A DNA stretch of 10,495 nt, taken from contig JAUCNG010402696.1 in the NCBI GenBank assembly GCA_032353305.1, positions 1 to 10,495 of the forward strand, written 5' to 3'. This stretch comes from Cephalothrix spiralis. Its lineage: Eukaryota; Nemertea; Palaeonemertea; Archinemertea; Cephalotrichidae. This document shows positions 1-6,957 of this stretch, in pieces. Below the pieces are notes generated by a model that worked only from the letters and a program-made list of their open reading frames with translations, made no database searches and was not told the origin of the DNA. The translations under genes and the position numbers were made by a program. Positions within the stretch are counted from its first letter, which is position 1. Each line of letters begins with the position of its first letter.

Positions 1-868
1 AATTAACAACGCTTTCTACCGATCCAAATCAATATAAATTGGTGCTGATTAATTAATTTATTTTGGGAGGGTAACAAAGTATCACCCAACTGATAAATAA
101 TTAAAGTTGAAAATATCCTCTCAAAAACCGCTGAGGCTTATTTGAAAATTGGCAAATTATATCTCAATTCGACCCTTCAGGTTATATCACTTTGATGGCG
201 ATACGGAACATAGAAATATATGTACTTCACGGGACGATGCTGGGTAGTTTTTAACGGCCTAGTTACACGCTGCAGCAAAAATTCAATCATGTGAACAAAA
301 TAGTTGCATTCAACAACTTAAACTTGAACAAATATTTTCAAGTCGGTGTTAGTTCTTGATGTGTGTATGTTTATGTAATGAGAAAAATAGTCTTAAGAAT
401 GCACTGGCGTAGAAAAAGATCGAAAGTTAGAAAATCAAATAATGTCATTAATTTCTTCCAACTGAAGTGCAGGGCACACTTGAAACCCCAAGACACCAAT
501 CTGTTTCTGGCAAAACTTGGCATAGATACAGTTACCTTTACGTTATTTTAGCACCTATAGATAAATGATGAAATTAATTGAAATATATTTTGTATATATT
601 TCACTGTCCTCCCTGTTTCCTGTTTCCTACTTTTTAATTTATTTCGTGAACAAGGAATATAATCTACATGTATATTAAATATATTGAATTTGGCATTAAT
701 TTATTTAATATTTACATATAAATTTGTAATATTAAATATTTTTATGTTAATTTTGGTATTTAATATTTCTATGTAAATTTTGATATTAAATATTCTATGT
801 AAATTTTGATATTAAATATTTCTATGTAAATTCCAAATATTAATTTCTTTATTTTTTATATCTTACAG
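1..868 (+). other. 3' part of an intron of the PDZ gene (upstream end outside window)
   Basis: This stretch holds no convincing exon. It ends in a textbook acceptor: a T-rich tract at about 843-862, then TTACAG with the AG at 867-868, directly before an open coding frame. A branch-point-like ATTAAT lies around 838-843. A short open frame at 363-551 has no family resemblance and no splice context, so I treat it as chance. An A+T-rich tandem repeat occupies 703-836. The exon starts inside a codon (first base T is codon position 3), so at least one further coding or leader exon must lie upstream, beyond the window. Confidence 0.6.
703..836. repeat. A+T-rich minisatellite, about 27-base unit, five copies
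   Basis: The units begin near 703, 731, 758, 785 and 811 and run 26-28 bases each. The core is ATTAAATATTTCTATG followed by TAAATTTTGAT. The two central copies are nearly identical and the outer ones more diverged. A weaker possible sixth copy lies at 672-694. The array ends about 32 bases before the exon at 869, immediately upstream of the branch point and pyrimidine tract. Confidence 0.8.
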
Positions 869-1114
869 TAGTAATCTCAAGTCCAGTAAGAAACTTAGTG
901 GATCACGATCATCATTGACGGAAAAAATGGGATCGATCAAGACATCAGTCAAAAAACAATTCAAGTCATTACGTAGAGCCATGTCTGTAGATAGTCTCGA
1001 CCGAAAGTCACGTGGTTCAGTCCTCTTTGACGGCGAAGGCAATAAAGTCAAGAAGAGTCCATCAGTATTTAAATTTAAGAAGAATAAAAAAAGGCGCAGT
1101 ATAGATGCATGTGG
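869..1114 (+). CDS. Internal exon of a PDZ-domain protein: basic, Ser-rich segment
   Basis: The reading frame (codons from 870) gives residues 1-81 of the visible protein plus two bases of residue 82. It is rich in Ser, Lys and Arg, lacks hydrophobic segments, and looks disordered. Two basophilic kinase-type sites are visible: RRAMS near residues 37-41 and KKRRS near residues 74-78. The exon is bounded by TTACAG at 863-868 and by the donor GG|GTACGT at 1114/1115. It ends in phase 2, which fits the next exon. Just inside, ATG at 927 in good context (A-rich upstream, G at +4) begins MGSIKTSVKK, so this could instead be the first coding exon of a shorter isoform. Function of the segment is unknown; membrane or scaffold contact through the basic patch is inference. 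Confidence 0.8.
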
Positions 1115-1818
1115 GTACGTTATCGATAAATCTCATTGTATATTCCTTTTTTTTCTCACTTCCGTTATTTCCCAACCTCGTACACAATCCTTTTCCTTAT
1201 CCTAACCCTGATTATTATTTTTACCCAATTTATGACACTGCTTATGTGGTAGATTAGATCACTAGATTAATAGATGTAGTACGTAGTAGTAAACCTAGGT
1301 TCGAATTTCTATTTTTGAAATTGTCCGATCAAATTTGGGGCTTCTGGACCAATACAATTGTTCGAGCGAAGAGAGAATAAAATTATATATTTGCCAAACC
1401 CTGTATTGGAACCAATCTAGTTCGGCAAGTTTAGGGCCCTTAAAAGCAAATTTTGCCCCAGAGACTATCCCTTTCAAAAATACAAATTTAAATCCAAAAT
1501 TTCTCACGAGATAACAGAAAATATAAGAGTTGTTAGTTTATAGGCCCGCACTTCTGAGATTTTCGCGGGGGTTTGGGGTTAATGGGTTTCAACATCGAAT
1601 ATGTAATTTAGACTCTTAAACCTATTTGAAATATGGATACATGTGTATTTGGGCTTATAATTTGTATCCCTTCGAAAGTATATACATTTTGGGTAGGGAG
1701 AATGACCGGAGATCTATTCCTCTTTTTCAATTATAAATTAACTGTTTTATTATTTTTGTAAATTTAATACCTTTTTGAAAGCTTTATACTTATGTTTCCT
1801 TCCCCTTTATCTTTACAG
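1115..1818 (+). other. Intron of the PDZ gene (704 bases)
   Basis: The donor is GTACGT at 1115-1120. The acceptor is a pyrimidine-rich tract ending in TTTACAG, with the AG at 1817-1818. Removing it joins GG to A as a glycine codon and keeps the frame open through to the stop at 2231. No other exon is evident inside. An open frame on the opposite strand (1295-1507) has no recognisable content. Confidence 0.85.
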
Positions 1819-2233
1819 AGATGTACCCAGAGAAACTCCAGAAAAGCATACATTTCACTCACAGTCATACTCAATAGAGGGAACAGTTGAAAGCCCTCAA
1901 TCATCGGTCGAAAAACCCAGACATTTTCGTGCTATCGGACGTTTAATTTCACTCAATCGAGATGGTACCCAGTCAATTCTCCTAAACAAACCACCAACAG
2001 GACCTTTTGGGTTTTACATCACTCGTAAAGAGGGTAAAGTCTACATTTCAAGGATGACTGACAGCTACCCAGAGCGATTTTACGCTGGGCTCGTAGCCGT
2101 TGGCGATGAAATTGTGGAAATAGATGGCAAAGACATTAAGGAAGAATCTCTAGACTCTATCTATGACATGCTTGCTGCTAATACGTCTCTTGTACTCAAA
2201 GTACGGTCGAAAATGCAACATACCGACTTATGA
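1819..2233 (+). CDS. Terminal exon: Par-6-like PDZ domain and C-terminal -HTDL
   Basis: This exon encodes residues 83-219 and stops at TGA 2231-2233. After a linker (83-133) comes one PDZ domain at about 134-211. The carboxylate-binding loop is GPFGF (143-147), the second strand continues as FYITRKEGKVYISRM, and GLVAVGDEIVEIDG (172-185) matches the conserved GLLAVNDEVLEVNG region of Par-6 PDZ domains. Helix B is SLDSIYDMLAAN (192-203). The position that is His in class I PDZ domains is Leu193, as in Par-6, so ligand choice may be non-canonical. PDZ domains bind C-terminal or internal peptides and organise cortical and junctional complexes. The protein ends in HTDL, a class I PDZ-ligand consensus (T at -2, hydrophobic at 0), so it could bind a partner PDZ or itself. 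It is not Par-6 itself: no PB1 or CRIB is visible and the PDZ is C-terminal. I do not recognise the orthologue. Confidence 0.88.
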
Positions 2234-2302
2234 ATTTTGCATACCGAGGTATGACATCAATGAAATGTGCATACCGAAGTATGAAATCATGCTGAAGTAT
2301 GA
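2219..2302 (+). repeat. Stop-codon cassette: four in-frame copies of HT[D/E][L/V]-stop
   Basis: The 14-base unit CATACCGARGTATG or a close variant occurs at 2219-2232, 2240-2253, 2270-2283 and 2288-2301. Start-to-start spacings are 21, 30 and 18, all multiples of three. In the gene's own frame the copies read HTDL-stop (the real terminus), HTEV-stop, HTEV-stop and HAEV-stop. Copies 2 and 3 are perfect inverted repeats (CATAC/GTATG, four-base loop CGAG or CGAA), so they could also fold as small RNA hairpins just past the stop. A flanking AAATG word is shared by several copies, which suggests local duplication of the end of the coding region. Confidence 0.85.
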
Positions 2303-3050
2303 AATGTGCTTACTGTCTCAATTTTAAAATTATATTGTTAACAATTTATCTTGTTTCTATAGTAACGATGCAATATAGCATGCTGTATATTTTATATCGC
2401 ATGCTGCAATAGTCAAATTCTCTAGTATTAAGCCTTAATATACCGTGATAAATTTAGTAGTCTTAAGGCCTAGCCTTTTTTGCATTTATAATACTTACTG
2501 CGGTAAAAAACTGTACTTAATCTTTTTTGTAGTATTTTGTTTACAAAATATTTTTCATGGAATCTCATTGTCTGCAAATCAAAGAATGATTTTTTCTCTT
2601 ACTTTAGTCCATGCCGTTCATATCACGGTTTAATTTAACCATTGTCGCTTACGACACTTGGGAATTAATATTATTCACAAAAAATCTTTAATCATTTTTT
2701 TCTCGTATGAAAAGCTTTATTATTAATGTCGCTTCAGTCAATAATTGATTATTTCGATTATAGCAATGAATTTAGATATACATGTAACATCATTTCTGGC
2801 TAAAATTCTTATAATAATTTAAAACTTTTTATACCGCCATGAAGGAAAATTTCATTTGCTGGTTTATCAATTTCAAAAATGTTTAAATATTTTTAGTGTC
2901 TTGGCATTTCGTGAAGCATAATATTCAACGATTTTATTTTGAATTTGTGATTATCTCTACGCATAATTAATGTTTAGGCATTATAACATAACATCACAGA
3001 TTTAAATAATATAATTTGAATCTCTAGAAGGAACTTTTAGGAAGGGTAAT

Positions 3051-3059
3051 TTATTTATT
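3051..3059 (+). promoter_or_regulatory. AU-rich element nonamer TTATTTATT
   Basis: This matches the UUAUUUAUU nonamer known to recruit ARE-binding decay factors in animal 3' UTRs. It matters only if the PDZ-gene transcript extends this far. In DNA this A+T rich the word can arise by chance. Confidence 0.3.
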
Positions 3060-3727
3060 GATTTAATAATATTTTTTTTGACCGTGATTTGAAATCATTT
3101 TTCAGAGAAATCAATATGCATTTTCATAAAAAGTCAAAAGATTTCTCCATTTTTATATCTTTATTTACTCTAGTAAACAAGAGGTAGATAGCTGTACTAC
3201 AACTTGAACGGGTATAAAAATTCCCGGGAAAAGAAGTGTACTTTAGCGCACTAATCTTTATTGTTTTTGAGTTGTTTTTTCAGTGGAACAAATTGACTGT
3301 GCAATCCATTCTTTATCGCAATCTGGTGGATGGCATGTAGAAATCTAAATTCAAATTTGATTTACTTAAAATCGCGCAGAATATCTATTTACGAAAAATA
3401 TTCTTTAAAACGATATTTTATAACGTTCTCTCCTGTCTAGAATTATTTAATTTATTTGGATGTTTTTATAAATTTAGCTGAGGCTGATTTTTTTAAACAG
3501 AAAACATAAAGCCCCATAATCAGGTCACTTTTAAAATCTCTGAATTTCTTTTAAATACACATACTCCATATTGCATTTAATTATTGTCAAACGGGTTGAA
3601 TTTTGTATTGTTTGATGATATCGTTATTTACTCGTTTGTTTTGAATTCAAACAATTTATAATGTGTTATAAGATATATTAATGATATATCTTGTTATTGT
3701 TTTTTAAGTTTTATAATGATTTCACTT

Positions 3728-3793
3728 TGTATATAATGTAAATAAGCAAAATATGTATATTATTTCAAATGAAGTTGTATAGAGCTGTATATA
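3728..3793 (+). promoter_or_regulatory. Cluster of three Pumilio-type elements (TGTANATA)
   Basis: TGTATATA lies at 3728-3735, TGTAAATA at 3737-3744 (one base later) and TGTATATA again at 3786-3793. PUF proteins bind UGUANAUA in 3' UTRs to repress or localise mRNAs. The close pairing on the sense strand of the upstream gene is suggestive, but the region is A+T rich and the transcript end is unknown. Confidence 0.35.
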
Positions 3794-4115
3794 ATGCATA
3801 GCATATTATTTCATTTTATGCATAATTATCCGTGATAACCGGGGTTGATAATTATATTAACTTCGGACGATAGAAATGTCTCAGTTCTTAAGTACTTAGT
3901 TGGTTCATTTTTCAGTAAATGACTCTCCGAAAGTATTCGGAATGATTTCTAATTTATTTAAGATTTCAATTATTAATTGATTTGACTTCAATTTCTATTG
4001 TAATATGATGTAAATTAATTGTATAGTATCTTGTATATTTGTATAAAATAATGACCAATAATGAAAAATCTTAAATTGAAATTTGTCGTATTTTTAGTCA
4101 CTATATTTAATGGAG

Positions 4116-4156
4116 GCGGACTTAATTGGAACTATATTAGTTCCCAATTTGTCCGC
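4116..4156. repeat. 41-base foldback (GCGGAC...GTCCGC)
   Basis: The arms are 4116-4134 and 4138-4156 with a three-base TAT centre. GCGGAC/GTCCGC and AACTA/TAGTT pair perfectly; the middle pairs with mismatches or one-base bulges. A related copy of the right arm, in opposite orientation, lies at 4215-4235 (GCGGTCAAATTGGGAATTAA and one more base), and GCGGAC recurs at 4168. The cluster marks the edge of the repetitive region and may be the terminal part of a non-autonomous element. Confidence 0.6.
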
Positions 4157-4157
4157 T

Positions 4158-5040
4158 TAAATTCACAGCGGACCAGTATTCAGGTCGTGCTCATTGCTGC
4201 CTCTACGAATTTTAGCGGTCAAATTGGGAATTAATTTATTTCTAAATTCTGCCGCTAGGGCAGTCATTTCTTTCGAAATTCAAATTTTGTTCTCTGATGC
4301 CTGCAATTTGGCAATGTCATTGTTTACTTCTATGTCACTCTACAAACAAAATTTCAGCCAAATCGGTGACAAAAGTTGTTATTTTCCACGATTTTGGAAA
4401 ATTGCAACTTCTTGTCTCGATTTGGATGAAATTTTGATTGTAGATTTGTAAACAATAAAAATGAAAAGGAATTTTTACTTTATAATTACGGGCGTAAGGG
4501 GCCAAATTTCGAAATTTTGGGCTGAAAACTTAGGAAAAAATATTTTATACAATGGGCTTAGACCCGGCCCCGGTGAATCCGAATATCAGTCATCCAACTT
4601 TAAATGGATCCAATTTTGAATTTTTGTCCTAAATCAATCACAAAGCCACAGAACAAAGGCCAATCTTCTTTCTTCTCAATACAATATTTCTGCATCCATT
4701 GCTCGATTACTCTGAAAATGAAGAGCTAGCGGTGCGCCCCGGCGATCCTCGTTCCTAATCCGAATCACGTGGGCCTATATCATTAAAATGTCAAAATTTG
4801 TTTTGATATAAACTCTAGGTCTGCAGAGTATCGCTCGATCCGATTTGATTCAAATTTTGTTTCAAAAATAAGGGCGTCATGGGCCAAATTGGCGCTGAAT
4901 ATATTATACAAAAATTCAACTATAAATACGACAAACTATCGGGCTTTCTTGCAAATTGGCGTAGTGCTCGGTCTCTCACTCAAAAGTCAAGTTCACTATT
5001 TTCAATAGATTCTCTGGGATTTAAACTATAATGTATCCCT
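4158..5040. repeat. Diverged repetitive DNA with an internal duplication of about 382-base period
   Basis: GGGCGTAAGGGGCCAAATTT at about 4490 is echoed by GGGCGTCATGGGCCAAATT at 4872-4890. Both copies are followed by GCTGAA and then a TATT...TATACA stretch. Upstream of each copy lies a related CTCGAT...AAATTTTG segment (about 4417 and 4833). An open frame at 4194-4451 sits inside this repeat and looks accidental. I cannot name the element family. AATAAA at 4454-4459 is the first canonical polyadenylation hexamer downstream of the PDZ gene. Confidence 0.5.
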
Positions 5041-5055
5041 AATTTAGATAATACA

Positions 5056-5130
5056 GTCGCTGTATAGCTCAGTTGGTTAGTCATGTGCCTTATATACAAG
5101 TTGATCCAGGTTCGATCCCGCTAGTTCCAT
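5056..5130 (+). repeat. tRNA-derived SINE-like head, copy 1
   Basis: An intact-looking A box (TAGCTCAGTTGG, 5065-5076) and B box (GGTTCGATCCC, 5109-5119) are correctly ordered and spaced for a tRNA promoter, and the segment ends in TTCCA. The acceptor, D and T stems no longer pair, so this is not a working tRNA. It is best read as the tRNA-related head of an old SINE or a tRNA pseudogene. Confidence 0.7.
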
Positions 5131-5189
5131 TTTCGTGTTTAAGTTCATGCGTCTCTTTGAACTTTAATATGATCCCAACGCCCCAATTG

Positions 5190-5271
5190 TTGCGTGGATA
5201 GTAAGCTATGTTGTTAGTGTCTATGCCTAGCACGCAAGTTGCCCAGGTTCGATTCCCGCCGGCAGGAACCA
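5190..5271 (+). repeat. tRNA-derived SINE-like head, copy 2 (AGC-anticodon-like)
   Basis: The 3' half is well kept: GCCTAGCACGCAAGTTG, then CCAGGTTCGATTCCCGCC with a B box at 5246-5256, ending GGCAGGAACCA. CCTAGCAC places AGC where an alanine anticodon would sit. The A-box half is eroded (TTGTTAG survives at 5211-5217). It aligns with copy 1 across GCCT...CAAGTTG..CCAGGTTCGAT, offset by about 137 bases, so the two are either a dimeric SINE or two insertions of one family. Confidence 0.65.
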
Positions 5272-5311
5272 AGCTAACATTTATGCATTAAATTTACGAA
5301 GTGGTTTAAAG

Positions 5312-5323
5312 GTCACGTGACCT
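5312..5323. promoter_or_regulatory. Perfect palindrome GGTCACGTGACC (E-box)
   Basis: The core GTCACGTGAC is the consensus bound by bHLH-zip factors of the USF/MITF/TFE type. It lies about 40 bases past the second tRNA-like copy and is followed by short CTATGAG/CTATGAC repeats. No gene start is visible nearby, so function is uncertain. Confidence 0.35.
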
Positions 5324-5371
5324 ATGAGCCTATGAGGCTATGACATAGTCAAACTGAACTCGTCCCCATTA

Positions 5372-5475
5372 ATTAATGAATGACGATTAGGACTAATACT
5401 AAAAACGACCAAATAAGATATTCTCCCATCTCTCACATCAATTAATGAACGATTAGGACTAAGAATAACAACGGA
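5372..5475. repeat. Direct repeat, ATTAATGAA..CGATTAGGACTAA
   Basis: Copy 1 at 5372-5409 and copy 2 at 5441-5475 share ATTAATGAA, CGATTAGGACTAA and a related AACRAC tail. Copy 2 lacks three bases (TGA). The period is about 69 bases. Confidence 0.75.
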
Positions 5476-5602
5476 CTTAGTATAAAAATAAAACTTACAT
5501 GTAGTAAAAATTGAATAAATAACGATCGGTAATGCAAGATAGATTGATGGATGTTAATGAGATAATAGGAATTTATGTGAGAGGCGCGTAGTATTATTGC
5601 TC

Positions 5603-5645
5603 ATTTGCATATTTATAAAGGAACATTTTTGAGCATAGTTCCTTT
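5603..5645 (+). promoter_or_regulatory. Octamer ATTTGCAT, TATA box and adjacent hairpin
   Basis: ATTTGCAT (5603-5610) is the POU-factor octamer. TATAAAG (5614-5620) follows after three bases. AAAGGAAC (5617-5624) and GTTCCTTT (5638-5645) form a perfect 8-base stem with a 13-base loop. The combination resembles a small promoter, but no open frame or RNA gene follows that I can recognise. Confidence 0.25.
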
Positions 5646-5924
5646 TAAGATTGTTTGATGGGGCGGGTAAATGCTTGATAATGATCCCAACACAACCACC
5701 CTATTTACAATTTAATATATAGATTTACAATTCATTATTCTGATGTGTGTCAAGCATAGCCGGACTACTTTTGGTCTAATATGGGAGAAGTTGGTCCTAT
5801 AGTAAATAATAGATGGCGCGAAATTGGCTGAAAGGATGGGTTTTTCATAATTTCACAGATTAAATATTATTTTATTTTTCAAAATATCAGAGTGAAACTT
5901 CCAGCTTGATTGATAAGTAAAAAA
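5646..5924. other. Intergenic DNA, nothing recognised
   Basis: I see no gene, RNA or clear repeat here. An ATAGATGGCG word at about 5810 recurs at about 6004. Confidence 0.5.
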
Positions 5925-5994
5925 GGGCATCTATAAAAAAGATGCTCATTTGTTTCTGTGTACATTTCACAGAATGGACAAAGTCCATCCTGTG
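5925..5994. repeat. Three consecutive hairpins, two mutually exclusive
   Basis: Hairpin I pairs GGGCATCT (5925-5932) with AGATGCTC (5940-5947), one G-T pair included. Hairpin II pairs TTCTGTG (5954-5960) with CACAGAA (5968-5974) perfectly. Hairpin III pairs CACAG and ATGGAC (within 5968-5979) with GTCCAT and CTGTG (within 5983-5994) around an AAA loop. Hairpins II and III share CACAGAA, so only one can form at a time. Confidence 0.65.
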
Positions 5995-6450
5995 GATCTA
6001 ATCATAGATGGCGACTCAAACTGTATAGCGAATTTACAACAACATGCATTTGGGGAAGTTTAAACAAAACGAAATAAAATTACTAACTCTTGAATATTCA
6101 GGTGTTGCATATATGCAACAATAGGCCCTAGGAGGTTCGATAACCGACCATGTAAAACCACGATATTATAATAGGCTACGGATAAATTGCTTTTAGTTGG
6201 ATAAGAATATGGAAATTATTCACTACAAGAAAACCCCATGAAAATATAGATTTGGTGAAAAAAGGTCCAAAAAATTTTTGGCCATTATAGCGGCGTAAAA
6301 GGCTGTATAATTTATCGAAATAATTTGGTTTAAATAACAATTGAAAAGGAAAACCGTTGACCCGTGGTAAGCCTAATCATATTGCCTGCAGTAATAAAAG
6401 TAAGCTGTCGAAGCTTCCTTAAAGAGGGGGGCCCGTAAGCTAAAAAACGT
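5995..6450. other. Intergenic DNA, nothing recognised
   Basis: There is no supported gene. A near-palindrome GGTCC-A6T5-GGCC lies at about 6264-6283. The weak frame on the opposite strand reaching into 6330-6551 follows the minisatellite-like sequence and is not convincing. Confidence 0.5.
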
Positions 6451-6451
6451 G

Positions 6452-6515
6452 ATTTCCCGTTTCCGTTATGAAAACTTGAAATCCCGCTCCCGTTACTGTT
6501 CTGGAGCCGGGCTAA
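6452..6515. repeat. Short CCCGT/TCCGTTA minisatellite-like tract
   Basis: TTTCCCGTTTCCGTTATG and AAATCCCGCTCCCGTTACTG occur in succession. They match units of the longer tract at 6958-7212, which is about 450 bases downstream. Confidence 0.6.
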
Positions 6516-6532
6516 AGCATTAGCTGAGGCGA

Positions 6533-6894
6533 GCACACAATTTAGATTCAAAAGACATCATTTCACAAGAACATGTATAAATTAGGACAAAGGTTAAATT
6601 TGAAGTAAAAAAGCTGCTATTTTTTGCGCGCCTTCTTTTATATACAATAACATATGTCATCGAACCGAGCGAAGCGAGGCGAGATTTTTTGGAAAATTAA
6701 GGGTAATAATCGCGATTTTTAAAGCACAATTTAGATTGATAAGAACTTACATGATCATACATGTATAGTATACATATTACATGTATGTCATGTATAAGGA
6801 CAAGGGAATACAGTTAGAAAAAACTGTTATTTTGCGCGCCTGCTTACACAAACAATAATTATTCAATGATGTAGGCCTAATCTAGCCGAGCAAA
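6533..6894. repeat. Segment of about 190 bases duplicated in tandem
   Basis: Copy A (about 6533-6680) and copy B (about 6724-6894) share, in the same order, GCACA.AATTTAGATT, ATGTATAA..AGGACAA, an AAAAA.CTG.TATTTT word, TTTGCGCGCCT, and a CCGAGC tail. Copy B carries extra ACATGTAT-type repeats at 6749-6795. GAGGCGAG occurs at both the start and end of copy A, a possible junction. Confidence 0.65.
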
Positions 6895-6957
6895 ATATAG
6901 TATATCAACGATGAGATTATAAATTCAATCCTTAGGCCTATATATTTTACTTTGCTT

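Larger units (their letters stand above)
2234..4100 (+). other. A+T-rich region, probable 3' UTR passing into intergenic DNA
   Basis: No open frame here resembles a protein; the one at 2445-2633 is low-complexity. The uniform A+T richness and several 3' UTR-type words fit a long untranslated tail of the PDZ gene, but no AATAAA occurs between the stop and about 4454. Weaker hexamers exist (GATAAA near 2446, CATAAA near 3505, TATAAA near 4042). The transcript end is therefore undetermined. The repetitive region begins abruptly at about 4110. Confidence 0.4.

Noticed and set aside
363-551. 62-codon open frame upstream of the first exon
   Set aside because: It lies within the inferred intron, is Lys/Arg-rich without a known domain, and has no usable splice sites around it.
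863-1051. Opposite-strand frame over the Ser/Lys-rich exon
   Set aside because: It is the antisense shadow of a well-bounded exon.
1115-1205. Continuation of the exon frame past the donor (to the stop at about 1203)
   Set aside because: The added residues are low-complexity Phe/Leu/Ser, and the GTACGT donor with a phase-matched downstream exon is the better explanation; an intron-retained short isoform remains possible.
1295-1507. 70-codon frame on the minus strand
   Set aside because: It sits inside the intron, with no domain and no splice context.
1560-1592. G-rich run GCGGGGGTTTGGGG as a G-quadruplex
   Set aside because: Only three usable G-tracts of three or more are present; a fourth is missing.
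1775-1818. ATG at 1775 as the start of the PDZ protein
   Set aside because: The bases 1775-1818 contain the pyrimidine tract and acceptor AG; the hydrophobic leader they would encode is an artefact of translating intron.
4194-4451. 85-codon frame with a hydrophobic start
   Set aside because: It is embedded in diverged repeat sequence and has no recognised domain.
5056-5271. Functional tRNA genes
   Set aside because: A and B boxes are recognisable, but the acceptor, D and T stems do not pair in either copy.
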